Part shown: piece by piece, positions 33,800 to 43,467 of the stretch
Layout: the number at the start of each line of letters is the position of its first letter
How positions within the stretch are numbered: the stretch's first letter is position 1
Source of the DNA: Halalkalicoccus sp. CG83
GTDB lineage: Archaea; Halobacteriota; Halobacteria; Halobacteriales; Halalkalicoccaceae
Assembly (NCBI RefSeq): GCF_037081715.1
Contig: NZ_JAZDDH010000001.1
Coordinates: 1,736,001-1,800,000 of the forward strand
Reading direction: 5' to 3'
DNA length: 64,000 nucleotides
The notes under the pieces: generated by a model
Database searches by the model: none
Seen by the model: only the letters and a program-made list of their open reading frames with translations
What the model was told of the DNA's origin: nothing
Made by a program: the position numbers and the translations under genes

Positions 33800-35332
33800 G
33801 TGGCGGTCCGCGTGGTGAGCTCGAGCGTTGCGCTCTCGCTGGTCGCGGTCACGGTGGTGGCCGTGACGGTGATCGGGCTCCGCTACTCGCGTGGAGAGGT
33901 CGGCTCCGTCGAGGAGTTCATCACGGCGCGCGACTCGATCGGAACGCGGACGATGGTCGCGACGCTGCTCGCGTCGAACCTGGGCGGATGGATCCTGTTC
34001 AGTCCCGCGGAGGCCGGCGCGGCGTTCGGCGGCATCACCGCCATCGCGGGTTACGCGCTCGGTAGCGCCGGCGCGAGCCTCGTCTACGTCCTCGTCGGCC
34101 CGCGGATCCGGCGACTGATCCCGCGGGGTCACACCCTCACCGAGTACGCCTACGTCCGGTACGGGCCCGCGATGTACGCCTACATCCTCCTCATCAGCCT
34201 CTGTTTCATGTTCATCTCGCTGGCCGCGAACATGACCGGCATCGTCGGCGTGCTCTCGCTGGTCGCCGGCGTCCCCGCCTGGCAGACCGCGGGGCTGGTC
34301 GGCACGTTCGTCCTGGTCTACACCGCCTACGGCGGGCTGAAGGCGAGCATCTTCACCGACACGGTACAGCTCGTGGTGGTCCTCCCCCTGTTGGGGCTCG
34401 TCTTCGCCGTCACCCTCCTCTCGCTCGGCGGTCCCCGCACGATCGGATCGACCGTCGCCGCGTCCGACCCCTCGCTGCTCGACCCCGGGTTCGTCCCCGG
34501 CCTGCTGTTCGGCGTCTACATCGTGGTCGCCATCGCCGGCGCCGAACTGCTCAACCAGGCGTGGTGGCAGCGCGTCTACGCCGCCCAGGACGAGCGGACG
34601 GTTCGGCGCTCGTTCGCCGTTTCCGGGCTGGCGGTCGTCCCGATCGTCGCCGTCGCGGGGCTGTTCGGCGTCGCCGCGGCCGGCTACGGACTCGTCGAGG
34701 GGCCGGGCGACGCCAGCGTCGCGCTCTTCCGACTGGTCCTCGAGACGCTGCCCGAGTGGGTCGGTCTCGTGGTCGTCCTGCTCGCCGTCCTGCTCGTCAT
34801 GAGTACAGCGGACACGCTGTTCAACGCGATCGCGAGCGTCGTCACCGCGGACCTGCCGCGGCTGCTCGACGATCCCTCGGAGCGCTCGCTCACCTTCGCC
34901 GCGCGCGTCACGACCGTTGCGGTCGCGCTCGGGGCGACCGTTATCGGGGCGCGTGCCTACAGCGTCCTCGCGCTGTTCCTCACGGCCGACCTGTTCGCCG
35001 TCGCGGCGGCCGTCCCGCTGGTCTACGGGCTCTACTCGATGCGGGCGACCGAGAGGGGGATGCTCGCCGCGAGCGTCTCCGGGCTGGTCGTCGGGATGGC
35101 GTTCCTGCCGACGGTGCACGGCCCGCTGTCGGCGCTGCCCGTCCTCGGAGGGCTGGTGCCCGCGCCGTCGTTCCTGTGGGCGTTCCTCGGTGCTGCAGCG
35201 GTCTCGGCCGGCCTCGCCGTGCTCTCGGCGCGGCTCACCGACGCGGGCTTCGACCCGAACAGGCTCTCCCGTGAGATCGGTCTCCTCGGTGCCGGGCCGA
35301 CCGAGACGCACCTCTCCGAACGCGACGACTGA
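33800..35332 (+). CDS. Sodium:solute symporter (SSS family)
   Basis: A 510-residue integral membrane protein of the SSS family with about 13 helices, related to proline/pantothenate/urea-type Na+ symporters. Typical are the EEFITARDSIGTRTMVATLLAS start of helix 2, LTEYAYVRYGP, and the Na+-site helix STADTLFNAIASVVTAD near residue 335. The solute is not predictable. GTG at 33800 is the start; ATTTTATACG lies at about 33752-33761. The C-terminal ~30 residues are polar and cytosolic. Confidence 0.85.
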   Translation: MAVRVVSSSVALSLVAVTVVAVTVIGLRYSRGEVGSVEEFITARDSIGTRTMVATLLASNLGGWILFSPAEAGAAFGGITAIAGYALGSAGASLVYVLVGPRIRRLIPRGHTLTEYAYVRYGPAMYAYILLISLCFMFISLAANMTGIVGVLSLVAGVPAWQTAGLVGTFVLVYTAYGGLKASIFTDTVQLVVVLPLLGLVFAVTLLSLGGPRTIGSTVAASDPSLLDPGFVPGLLFGVYIVVAIAGAELLNQAWWQRVYAAQDERTVRRSFAVSGLAVVPIVAVAGLFGVAAAGYGLVEGPGDASVALFRLVLETLPEWVGLVVVLLAVLLVMSTADTLFNAIASVVTADLPRLLDDPSERSLTFAARVTTVAVALGATVIGARAYSVLALFLTADLFAVAAAVPLVYGLYSMRATERGMLAASVSGLVVGMAFLPTVHGPLSALPVLGGLVPAPSFLWAFLGAAAVSAGLAVLSARLTDAGFDPNRLSREIGLLGAGPTETHLSERDD

Positions 35333-35338
35333 TCGCCG

Positions 35339-35770
35339 TCACGGGGTTCGCGTCGCCAACTCCTCCTCGAGCGCGTGGCGGTGACACCGCTTCGAGTCGC
35401 CCTCGTAGCAGACGAGCGCGACGTCCTCGCCGTTTGCGACGCGATCCGCAAGCGCCGAGAGTGCCGCCCGCGCGTCAGGCGTATCGAGGTGCTCGCGATA
35501 GCGCTCCTCGAACCCCAGCTCCTCCCAGGCGGCGTTGTGTGCGCCCTCCTCGCACATCCCCTGCATCTTGAAGTCCTCACGCCGCTGTTGAAAGGCGTCG
35601 AGCAGCTCCTCGGGCGGCGCGAGTTCGGGAACGTTCTCGTCGATCTCTCCGTGGAACCACGACGTCGGCCGGCGGACGACGCCGATACGGCTCGTCCCCT
35701 GGGGGAGGTCGACGAGGCCGTGGGCGAGCGCCGCGTGGTAGGTCTCCCGGATCGATCCCGGTTCGCTCAT
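35339..35770 (-). CDS. DUF488 family protein
   Basis: A 143-residue soluble protein of the DUF488 family, whose C-terminal mark CYEGDSKRCHRH is complete (about 121-132). The N-terminal half carries RIGVVRRPTSWFH and ELAPPEELL. Function is unknown; the conserved Cys-His cluster suggests metal or nucleotide handling. The gene is convergent with the transporter, six bases apart. Confidence 0.85.
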   Translation of the reverse strand: MSEPGSIRETYHAALAHGLVDLPQGTSRIGVVRRPTSWFHGEIDENVPELAPPEELLDAFQQRREDFKMQGMCEEGAHNAAWEELGFEERYREHLDTPDARAALSALADRVANGEDVALVCYEGDSKRCHRHALEEELATRTP

Positions 35771-35902
35771 GGGAGAAGTAGCCGCTCGTCGATCCTAACC
35801 GTTCGGGTGGGTTTTTACCGCCGCTCGCCGGACCTCCGTCATGGTACCTCCGACCGACGGCCGCCGCACGATCGAGCCCGAACGACGCGCCCGCCCGAGG
35901 CC

Positions 35903-36709
35903 GTGATCGGCGCACCGATTCGCCGGGGGAGATGGGCCGACCACCCGTACGTCGCGGTCGGCGACGGTCCGCGGACGCTCCTCGTGATCCCGGGTCTCAA
36001 CGACCCGCTGTGCCGGGTCACCGACGCGTGGTGGTTCAGCCTGCTCGTCGCGGCCTACTGCAACCGCTACGCCGGCCGGCATACGGTGGCGATGGTCAGC
36101 CGGCCCGAGGGACTCCCCGCCGACGTCTCGACGCGGGAACTCGCGGACGGTTACGCCCGCGTGCTGGAGGAGGTCGGCCCCGCGGACGTGATGGGGCTCT
36201 CGTTGGGCGGGTTCGTCGTCCAGCGTCTCGCGGCGGATCGCCCCGAGAACGTCGAGCGCGCGGTCCTCGGGCTGGCCGCGGTCCGGCTGAGCACCCACGG
36301 CCGCGAGGTGGTCGAGCGCTGGCGCGCGCTCGCCGAACGCGAGCAATGGCGTCCGATCTGCGGGGAGGCCGCGCACATGGTCGCGAGCGGTTTCCGAGCT
36401 CCCGTCGTCCGGGGGGCCGCGACCCTCTACGGTCGGTTCGGCTCGCGATCGTCCGTCGACCGCCGCGATTTCGTCGCCTCGGCCGACGCCTGCCTGGACC
36501 ACGACGCGACTCCCTGGGTGGACGACGTCGCCGTCCCGACGCTCGTCGTCGGCGGAACCGAGGACCCCTTCTTCGCCCGCGAGGAGTATCGTCGGACCGC
36601 GGCCTCGATACCCGATGCCCGCTACGTCGAGATCGACGCGGGTCACGACGCCGTCCTCGATCGCCGGCGGGAGTTCGACGGTGCGATCCACGGGTTCCTC
36701 TACGACTGA
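35903..36709 (+). CDS. Alpha/beta hydrolase
   Basis: A 268-residue alpha/beta hydrolase. The oxyanion strand is LLVIPGLNDP rather than the usual HG, the nucleophile elbow is GLSLGGF, the acid lies in VVGGTEDPFF and the His in IDAGHDAVLD. Start GTG 35903 (VIGAPIRRGRW); a GGGTTTTTACC element lies near 35810. Esterase or lipase-like activity is likely; the substrate is unknown. Its end overlaps by ten bases the convergent hydratase remnant. Confidence 0.8.
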   Translation: MIGAPIRRGRWADHPYVAVGDGPRTLLVIPGLNDPLCRVTDAWWFSLLVAAYCNRYAGRHTVAMVSRPEGLPADVSTRELADGYARVLEEVGPADVMGLSLGGFVVQRLAADRPENVERAVLGLAAVRLSTHGREVVERWRALAEREQWRPICGEAAHMVASGFRAPVVRGAATLYGRFGSRSSVDRRDFVASADACLDHDATPWVDDVAVPTLVVGGTEDPFFAREEYRRTAASIPDARYVEIDAGHDAVLDRRREFDGAIHGFLYD

Positions 36710-37065
36710 AACGCCGAGTCCCGATCCTCGAGGAACGCCGAGACGCCCTCCCGGTGCTCGTCGGTCCCGAGCGGCTGCGACTGGACGGGGCTCTCGTAGT
36801 CGAGCGCCTCCTCCAACCGTCCGAACGTCTCGTCGATGCGCTCGTAGGCCGCCGCCGGCGTCCCCTCGAGCGCGGCGATCGACTCGAGATCCTCCGCGCT
36901 GAACGCCCTCCCCTCGCCGGTGAGGACGATCGCGTCCAGTTCGTCGGGATCCGCTTGCGAGAGCACGTCGGCGAGTTCGGCGGCGCTCTCGGTGGTGAGG
37001 GCGTTCGACGCGTCGGGCCGATCGAACGTGACGGTTCGCACGCCGTCCCGGTCGGTGATCCCTAT
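36700..37065 (-). pseudogene. Internally deleted enoyl-CoA hydratase
   Basis: The N-terminal part (GITDRDGVRTVTFDRPDASN, LVLTGEGR-type AIVLTGEGRAFSAEDLE) and the C-terminal part (EALDYESPVQSQPLGTDEHRE, VSAFLEDRDSAF) belong to the crotonase family, but about 130 central residues, including the GxG oxyanion helix and catalytic Glu, are gone while the frame is preserved. The usual FSAGGDL is reduced to FSAEDL. The natural start appears to be mutated: an ATA at about 37063-37065 stands where Met would fit; only a GTG at 37041 remains. The gene is downstream of the HerA-like gene on the same strand. Confidence 0.8.
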
Positions 37066-37110
37066 TTCCGGGAGTCCCGTTCCCGTCAGTTGAGCGCTCG
37101 CCCGCCCCGG

Positions 37111-38661
37111 CTACGGCGCCAGCGGATCCGCGCTCTCGAGAACCAGATCGCGGGCGACCGGCGACAGCGAGTAGACGCCGTCGGACGTGCGCTCGACGCA
37201 GGCACACTCGCGAAGCTCCAACAGCAGCGTCCAGACCCACTGGAACGGCGCGTGTACCCGATCCTCGACCTCGCGGGCGGTCGCGCCGCCGGTCTCCGCG
37301 AGCACCTCGATGACCGCCCACGTCTGGCGCTCGTTACAGAGCGACCGCCGGCTCGCGGCCTCGATCTCGGCGGCGATCGCCACCGCGTCGGCCGAGCCCT
37401 CCTCACGCTCCCGCCCGTCGATCGGCACGTCGACGAGCGCCTCGTCCTCCCCGGACTCCGAACCCGAATCGGACTCCGCCTCGCCTGCGTCCCCGTCGCG
37501 CTCGTCGAGCCGCCGGCGCAGTTCCTCGATCTCGGCCTCGAGGGCGGTGTTCTCGGAACGGAGCCGCTCGAACTCGTCGTCCATCGTCACCTCCGGGAGC
37601 GTCGCCTGTGGCGGCGGGGTCTCGGTCCCGCGCTCCTCGGAGAGCGCCGCGGCCATCTGCCGGGCGGCCGCGCTCACGTCCCGAGCGGACTCCAGTTCGC
37701 GTTCGAGCTCGGCGATCCGCTCGTCCCTGCGCTCCAGTTCGCGTTCGAGTTCGGCGATCCGGTCGGCCTCGCGCTGCTGGGACTCGGTGATCGTCTGGAG
37801 GTCGTCGACGAGGGTGTCGCTCACCGACTTGAGCTCGGGGCGTTCGAAGTCGTCGAGTCCGGGGGTCGCGCCGGCGTCGAAGGTACGTTTCCGCTTGAAC
37901 CGGACCCGGCGGACGTCGGCGTCGGTCCAGTCGGTCTGGAGAAAGGCCTCGCCGGCGTCGAGTTCCGCGACGCGGTCGCCGTACTCGGTACCGACGATCC
38001 GGCCGACCACCTTGGTGTCGTTGTCCCAGGTCAGCCGGTGCCAGACCAGCCAGTTGGCCTGGGTGATGAAGTCCTTCTTCACGTCGGCGGGTCGCTGGCT
38101 GATCCCCACGATGCCGAGGCCGTGTTTGCGCCCCCGCTTTCCGACCTTGATCAGCATTCGGCCGGTCTCGTCCATCCCCCCGCCCTCGGGGATGTACTCG
38201 TGGACCTCCTCGACCACCAGGAGGAAGGGCTTCTTCAGCTTCTTCTCCTTCGCGAAGAGGTGGCGTGCCGTCTCCCGAAGCAGTTCGTCGGCGGCCTCCT
38301 CGTCGAGGTAGCCCGAGACGTCGAGGATTGTGGGGACGTTCTGCTCGAGCGCGAGCGCGGCGACCTTCTCGGCGTGTTCGGGACCGACCTGGATGTCACA
38401 CTCTTCATCGGCGCCCGCGTGGAGCAGTTCGTACTCCTCCTTGAGTCCGTAGTACTCGCCGTCGGTGTCGACGATCAGGACGGGATAGCCCGCCTCGAGC
38501 AGCTCCTCGACGACGACGCTCGCGGTGTTCGACTTGCCGGATCCCGATTTTCCGGTGACGAACCCCCGGCCCGTCAGCACCTCGACGACCGGTAGCTCGA
38601 TGGTCTCGCGGTCTCCCGAGCCGACGCTCTCGCCGACGGCGATGCGCTGTTTCTCGCTCAT
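37111..38661 (-). CDS. HerA-like ATPase with coiled coil and C-terminal winged helix
   Basis: A 516-residue protein. Residues 1-250 form a HerA/FtsK-type hexameric ATPase: Walker A GKSGSGKS (37-44), Walker B LLVVEEVHE, and ISQRPADVKKDF. Residues about 290-400 are a predicted coiled coil (repeats of RIAELERELE), then an acidic linker, then a winged helix (RQTWAVIEVLAETGGATARE onward). Archaeal HerA works with NurA in DNA end resection, but no nurA is adjacent; this haloarchaeal variant may be a DNA-tethered motor of other function. Intact start and length. Confidence 0.85.
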   Translation of the reverse strand: MSEKQRIAVGESVGSGDRETIELPVVEVLTGRGFVTGKSGSGKSNTASVVVEELLEAGYPVLIVDTDGEYYGLKEEYELLHAGADEECDIQVGPEHAEKVAALALEQNVPTILDVSGYLDEEAADELLRETARHLFAKEKKLKKPFLLVVEEVHEYIPEGGGMDETGRMLIKVGKRGRKHGLGIVGISQRPADVKKDFITQANWLVWHRLTWDNDTKVVGRIVGTEYGDRVAELDAGEAFLQTDWTDADVRRVRFKRKRTFDAGATPGLDDFERPELKSVSDTLVDDLQTITESQQREADRIAELERELERRDERIAELERELESARDVSAAARQMAAALSEERGTETPPPQATLPEVTMDDEFERLRSENTALEAEIEELRRRLDERDGDAGEAESDSGSESGEDEALVDVPIDGREREEGSADAVAIAAEIEAASRRSLCNERQTWAVIEVLAETGGATAREVEDRVHAPFQWVWTLLLELRECACVERTSDGVYSLSPVARDLVLESADPLAP

Positions 38662-38783
38662 GGTCGTCCCCGCTCGTTCATTGCCGGAACGTATCGGTTA
38701 GATTACTTAAATCCGCCGGGCGACGAAACGCCACCGGCTCGGTGCTTCGACCGTCGAGCGTGGTAGTCCGAGCCACGCCGTGG

Positions 38784-39980
38784 TCACCAGGCCTCGCGGA
38801 GCACTCGCTCGATCCCTTCGGCGGTCGGCTCCAGGCTCGTCGGCACACGGGTCATCGGCGAGTCGTCGACGACGAACTCGGCGATCGCCGGCAGGTCCTC
38901 CTCGCGGGTCTCCGGAAGATCCCGGAGGCGTGTCGGCGCATCGAGCGCGTCGCGCACGTCGGCGACGGCCTCGACGATCTCCTCCCCGAGTTCGACGTCG
39001 GAGCGTCCGGCGGGGTCGATCCCGAACCCCTCCGCCAGCAGGGCGCGACCGGCGTCGACCTCCTCGAAGAGGTACCGGAGCACGTGCGGGGCGACGACCG
39101 CGTGTACCGACCCCTGCTGGAGGGAGTACCGGCGGGCGAACCCGTGGCCGAAGGCGTGAATGATCGAGATCTTGCGGTCGAGCTGGACGAGCAACGAGCC
39201 GACCACCGCTCGATCCATCGCCTCGCCGTCGTCGGACCCGTCGGCGATCCGTGGGAGCGCATCACTCAGCAGGCGGAGCCCGTGGACGGCCGCCGCGTCG
39301 CTTACGGGGTTCGCGTCCCGGGCATACGGCGTCTCGATCCCCTTATCGAGACCGTTCATCGCCGAGCCGGCCAGCGCGCCCGCGGGCGTCGTCTCGAACA
39401 GGGCCGGATCGGCGAAGTCCGCGATCGGCATCGCCGATCCGCCGACGCTCGCCGGCTGGCCCGTCGGCGATTCGGCGGCCGAGAGCAGCTCGATCGACCC
39501 GGTGTCGGAGACGTCGGCCCCCGCGAACGTCGTCGGAACGACGATCACCGGCGGTCGCTCGTCGTTCGAATCGGGCGGGCTGACCCCACCGTTACGTGCC
39601 TCCTCGCGGAGCTCCGACAAGGATCGGCCGTCCTGCGCGAAGACGCTCGTCTGTCGGGCGACGTCGAGGCTGCTGCCGCCGCCGATCCCCACGAGGACGT
39701 CGGCGTCCGTTTCGTGCATCTCGTCGATGGCGCCGAAGGCTGCCTCGGCCGATTTCTCCGGCGTCGTCCCGTCGAAGACGCCGGCGAGACGATCGCCGAG
39801 TCCCTCCTGGATCGGCTCCATCAGCTCGTCGCTCGCCCCGACGTTCGACCCACAGACGATCAGGGCGCGATCGAGGTCGTGTTCGGCGAGGTAGTCGCCG
39901 AGACGGCCCACGCAGCCGCGACCGTAGATCAGGTCGCAGCCGCGGTACTCGTACTCGAAGGACTCCGAGACGGGTAGCAT
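38784..39980 (-). CDS. Iron-ADH-fold protein lacking most metal ligands
   Basis: A 398-residue group III dehydrogenase-fold protein with a complete NAD(P) loop (GIGGGSSLDVARQ, 98-110). Aligning with FucO-type enzymes, the ligand Asp is N209, the first His is K213 (MNGLDKGIE in place of MDALxHAIE) and the last His is Q289; only H279 remains. It therefore probably does not bind the usual Fe/Zn, like maleylacetate reductases, or has a new function. It is not a decayed gene: frame, length and nucleotide loop are intact. Reductase on an unknown oxo-acid is my best guess. Confidence 0.75.
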   Translation of the reverse strand: MLPVSESFEYEYRGCDLIYGRGCVGRLGDYLAEHDLDRALIVCGSNVGASDELMEPIQEGLGDRLAGVFDGTTPEKSAEAAFGAIDEMHETDADVLVGIGGGSSLDVARQTSVFAQDGRSLSELREEARNGGVSPPDSNDERPPVIVVPTTFAGADVSDTGSIELLSAAESPTGQPASVGGSAMPIADFADPALFETTPAGALAGSAMNGLDKGIETPYARDANPVSDAAAVHGLRLLSDALPRIADGSDDGEAMDRAVVGSLLVQLDRKISIIHAFGHGFARRYSLQQGSVHAVVAPHVLRYLFEEVDAGRALLAEGFGIDPAGRSDVELGEEIVEAVADVRDALDAPTRLRDLPETREEDLPAIAEFVVDDSPMTRVPTSLEPTAEGIERVLREAW

Positions 39981-40097
39981 CCCTCCTCGGTTGTGGCGGC
40001 TCCACGATGTAGCTAGGGGGGCCGCGTCGTCCGCGCTCGGCGTCCGCGACCGGGCCGAACCCGTGAATTGATCCGTTGACCCCGTCGAGGAGTGTAC

Positions 40098-40949
40098 ATG
40101 AACGAGGGGTCCACGGCGAATGCGGGCTGGTTCGAGGGACTGGATCGCGGCGACCTCGACGGGGGCAGCGAAGCCATCGAGAGCGGGTCAGCCGAGTCGC
40201 CGTCGAACTGGCCCGAACGGGCGGTCGAGACGGGGTTCGCCGAGAGCGAGGACGACTACTACCGCGCGCTACACGAGACGACGATGCGGGCCACCCGCGA
40301 GGCGGTGACGGAACGCGAGCGGGCGGACGACGCCCAGCTCGTCCACGCCGTTCGGGCGATGGACGACGCGGAACGCACCGCCAACGAGCTTGCCGAGCGG
40401 GTCGCCGAGTGGGCGGGGAGCCTGTTCGACGTCGACGGCGCGGGCGTCGGGTACGCCCGCGAGGTGGCCGGACGCGAGCCCGATGGTCCTGCCGAGGAAC
40501 GTGCCGTCTCGCTCGCACAGCGTACGGTGGAACTCGCCGAGGAGGCCGATTCCCTGAGAGCGTTCGTCGAACGGACGACGCCCGCGGTCGCGCCCAACCT
40601 CGCGGCGATGGCAGGCCCCGTCCTGGCCGCACGATTGATCGCGCTCGCGGGCGGTCTCGAGGCGCTCGCGAGGAAGCCCAGCGGCACCCTTCAGGTGCTC
40701 GGCGCGGAGGACGCCCTGTTCGCCCACCTGCGGGGTCGCGCACCCTCGCCGAAACACGGGATCATCTACACCCACGAGTACGTCAGAGGGACCCGCGCCG
40801 AGGACCGCGGGTCGGCTGCCCGCGCGCTCGCGGGCAAGCTCACCATCGCAGCGCGGGTCGATCACTACTCCGGCGATCGTCGTCCCGAACTCGACGCCGA
40901 ACTCGACGAGCGCATCGCTACCATCCGAGCGCGGGAGGCCGAGGAATGA
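40098..40949 (+). CDS. NOP5/NOP56 box C/D RNP core protein
   Basis: A 283-residue archaeal Nop5, the scaffold of box C/D guide RNPs that 2'-O-methylate rRNA and tRNA. The N-terminal domain is acidic and short, followed by the coiled coil and the Nop domain with LIALAGGLEALARKPSGTLQVLGAE, HGIIYTHEYVRG and ARALAGKLTIAARVD. Start 40098 (MNEGSTANAG); a GTG six bases earlier is possible. The stop overlaps the fibrillarin start (ATGA), the usual archaeal pairing. Confidence 0.93.
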   Translation: MNEGSTANAGWFEGLDRGDLDGGSEAIESGSAESPSNWPERAVETGFAESEDDYYRALHETTMRATREAVTERERADDAQLVHAVRAMDDAERTANELAERVAEWAGSLFDVDGAGVGYAREVAGREPDGPAEERAVSLAQRTVELAEEADSLRAFVERTTPAVAPNLAAMAGPVLAARLIALAGGLEALARKPSGTLQVLGAEDALFAHLRGRAPSPKHGIIYTHEYVRGTRAEDRGSAARALAGKLTIAARVDHYSGDRRPELDAELDERIATIRAREAEE

Positions 40950-41575
40950 GCCTGCCCGACGGCGTCGAACGGCGGACGATCGCCGGCGAGGAACGCCTCG
41001 CCACCCGCGGCAAGCCGGTCTACGGCGAGCCGACCGAGGGGGAGTGGCGCGTCTGGGACCCCGACCGATCGAAACTCGGCGCAATGCTCGATTCGGGGAT
41101 CGAGACGGGACTCTCGGACGACGAGACGGTGCTCTACCTCGGGGCGGCCAGCGGTACCACTGTGAGTCACGTCGCCGACTTCGCCGGTCCCACGTACGCG
41201 ATCGAGTTCGCACCGCGGCCGGCCCGCGACCTGCTCTCGGCGGCCGAACCCCGCGAGAACCTCTTCCCGCTGCTGAAGGACGCCCGCAAGCCCGAGACGT
41301 ACGCCCACGTCGTCGAAAGGGACGTCGACGCGATCGTTCAGGACGTCGCCACCCGGGGACAGGCGGACGTGGCGATCCGCAACGAGCGCTTTCTGGCCGA
41401 GGACGGCCGCCTGCTCGCGGCGATCAAGGCCCGAAGCGAGGACGTCACCCGCGAGCCCGACGCGGTGTTCTCGGACGTGCTGGATCGGCTCGAAACGTCG
41501 TACGAGGTCCTCGAGACCCGCCGACTCGAGCCGTATCACACAGACCACCTCGCGGTCGTCGCCCGGCCGCGCTGA
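40946..41575 (+). CDS. flpA: Fibrillarin-like rRNA 2'-O-methyltransferase
   Basis: A 209-residue archaeal fibrillarin, the S-adenosylmethionine-dependent methyltransferase of box C/D RNPs. SAM motif [17 protein letters not shown] (about 62-78), [13 protein letters not shown], and the [17 protein letters not shown] catalytic region. It overlaps nop5 by four bases and forms one operon with it. Confidence 0.95.
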   Translation: MSLPDGVERRTIAGEERLATRGKPVYGEPTEGEWRVWDPDRSKLGAMLDSGIETGLSDDETVLYLGAASGTTVSHVADFAGPTYAIEFAPRPARDLLSAAEPRENLFPLLKDARKPETYAHVVERDVDAIVQDVATRGQADVAIRNERFLAEDGRLLAAIKARSEDVTREPDAVFSDVLDRLETSYEVLETRRLEPYHTDHLAVVARPR

Positions 41576-41615
41576 GACGGCGGCTATTTATCGGATGCGG
41601 CCGAAGCCCGTGGCG

Positions 41616-42794
41616 ATGGAGACGGGTTCGGCCGAGAACTTCGCGCGGGTGGGCACCCTTGGAATCGAGGAGGAGTTCTTCGTCGTCGACGAGTCGGGAC
41701 GTCCGGTCTCGGGCACCGACGACCTCGTCTACGCGAACGATCCGCCCGGCGTCCTCGAAGACCGGCTGGACCACGAGCTGTTCAAATGCGTAATCGAGAC
41801 CCAGACGCCCGTCATCGACTCGCTCTCCGAGGCCGGCGACGTTCTCCGCGAGGTCCGCGAGGCGCTCGTCGAATACGCCGGAGAACACGGGTATCGAATC
41901 GCCGCCGCCGGGCTACATCCGGCCGCGAAGTGGCGCGAACTCGAACACGCCGAGAAGCCGCGCTATCGCGCACAGCTCGATCGGATCCAGTATCCCCAGC
42001 ACCGGAACACGACCGCCGGACTGCACGTCCACGTCGGCGTCGACGACGCGGACAAGGCGACCTGGATCGCGAACGAACTGCGCTGGTTTTTGCCCGTTAT
42101 GCTCGCGCTGTCGGCCAACTCGCCGTACTGGAACGGCTTCGACACCGGCCTCCAGTCGGCCCGCGCGAAGGTGTTCGAGGCGCTGCCGAACACGGGGATG
42201 CCGACGGCGTTCTCGAGCTTCGCGGAGTTCGCCGACTTCGAGCGCCTGATGGTCGAGCAGGGGTCGATCAACGACCGTGGCGAGCTCTGGTACGACGTAC
42301 GGCCCCACTCCGGCCACGGCACCGTCGAGATACGGACTCCCGACGGACAGACCGACCCCCAGCGTGTGATGGCGTTCGTCGAGTACACACACGCGCTGGT
42401 CGAGGACCTCGCGGCCCGCTACGAGGAGAGCGCGGATCCGTGGGCCGCCTATGGGTCGAGTAGCGCGGAACTCCGTTCCGCCGGCCGTTCGAGCGGGCAC
42501 GGCCCGCGAGAGGGCGAGCACGGTTCGCGGGACGGCGAGGAGGGATACGACCACCGTCGGGAGCTGCTCGACGAGAACAAGTGGCGCGCGATGCGCTACG
42601 GCCACGACGCCTCGTTCATCGATCGTGATCGCTCGGGCGTGGTCGATCTGGGCACCGTCGTCGATCGAGAGTGCGACCGTCTCGGAGTCGAGGGGATCCG
42701 CGAGCTCTACGAGGGCGAGAGCGGCGCCGATCGCCAGCGCCGGATCCGCGACGAGCGAGGCCTCGACGCGCTGTGTGAGTCGCTCGTCCTGTAG
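41616..42794 (+). CDS. gshA: Glutamate-cysteine ligase (gamma-glutamylcysteine synthetase)
   Basis: A 392-residue GCS2-type ligase that makes gamma-glutamylcysteine, the main small thiol of haloarchaea. Family marks are [14 protein letters not shown] near residue 18, the THGGHVHV-like [10 protein letters not shown], and [16 protein letters not shown] hydrophilic insert of about 35 residues (from about 285, rich in Ser, Gly, Arg and Glu) precedes the conserved [16 protein letters not shown]; it looks like a species-specific loop. Start at METGSAENF (41616); an ATG 21 bases earlier is also in frame. Complete. Confidence 0.92.
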   Translation: METGSAENFARVGTLGIEEEFFVVDESGRPVSGTDDLVYANDPPGVLEDRLDHELFKCVIETQTPVIDSLSEAGDVLREVREALVEYAGEHGYRIAAAGLHPAAKWRELEHAEKPRYRAQLDRIQYPQHRNTTAGLHVHVGVDDADKATWIANELRWFLPVMLALSANSPYWNGFDTGLQSARAKVFEALPNTGMPTAFSSFAEFADFERLMVEQGSINDRGELWYDVRPHSGHGTVEIRTPDGQTDPQRVMAFVEYTHALVEDLAARYEESADPWAAYGSSSAELRSAGRSSGHGPREGEHGSRDGEEGYDHRRELLDENKWRAMRYGHDASFIDRDRSGVVDLGTVVDRECDRLGVEGIRELYEGESGADRQRRIRDERGLDALCESLVL

Positions 42795-42849
42795 GCGGAC
42801 CGTAAACAAGTTTTTATGCCGCGTCGCCTTCCGTCCCTCCAGAGAGGAC

Positions 42850-43422
42850 ATGTCTGGAGACGACTCGAACGTCGACGACGAGATCCCCGTCGACGTCCAC
42901 GAAACCGAGGCCGAGCGCGACGCCCGAACGCGAATCGAGGAGGGGGCGGACCGGGCCGTCGAGGAGTTCGACCGGGGGATCGTCGACCTGCTCGCGTGGG
43001 TGCTCGACACCGAGACGCGCGCTCGGATCTACGTCTACCTCCGCCAGTACCCCGGCTCGACGAGCGAGGAGGTCGCCGCCGGGACGGGTCTCTACCCCAG
43101 TACCGTCCGCGAGGCGCTCGCGGAGCTCCACGATGAGGGGAAGGTCGACCGCGGAAAACGCGAGAACGAGGGCGCGGGCAACAACCCCTACGAGTACACC
43201 GCGATCGCGCCGAGCGAACTGGTCGGCGGGATCGTCCACCAGGTCCAGGACGAGCTCAACACAGTGATCAACCTCGATCGGTATCTCGACGAGAGCGACG
43301 ACGGCGAGCCCGCCGAACCGATCAGCATCACGGTCGACGACGTCGGCATCGAACCGGACGCGGACGGCCCCGCCGAGGACGTCGACGCCGGGGACGCCAG
43401 CACCGACGAGAACGAGGAGTAA
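42850..43422 (+). CDS. Winged-helix transcriptional regulator with acidic tails
   Basis: A 190-residue regulator. A central wHTH (TETRARIYVYLRQYPGSTSE, TGLYPSTVREALAELHDEGK, about 55-110) is flanked by strongly acidic N- and C-terminal tails; the C-terminus is almost all Asp/Glu/Ala. An AAGTTTTTATGCC promoter element lies at about 42807-42820. Conserved in type in haloarchaea; target unknown. Confidence 0.8.
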   Translation: MSGDDSNVDDEIPVDVHETEAERDARTRIEEGADRAVEEFDRGIVDLLAWVLDTETRARIYVYLRQYPGSTSEEVAAGTGLYPSTVREALAELHDEGKVDRGKRENEGAGNNPYEYTAIAPSELVGGIVHQVQDELNTVINLDRYLDESDDGEPAEPISITVDDVGIEPDADGPAEDVDAGDASTDENEE

Positions 43423-43467
43423 CCCACAGCCGAAGCCACTAAGCCACAGGCTCACATCGCCTTCGAC

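Noticed and set aside
33305-35311. A 668-codon minus-strand open frame
   Set aside because: It runs antisense to the sodium:solute symporter and consists of arginine, aspartate, glycine and glutamine-rich low-complexity sequence.
35932-38595. An 887-codon plus-strand open frame
   Set aside because: It overlaps the alpha/beta hydrolase in another frame and is antisense to the HerA-like ATPase, whose Walker motifs are unambiguous.
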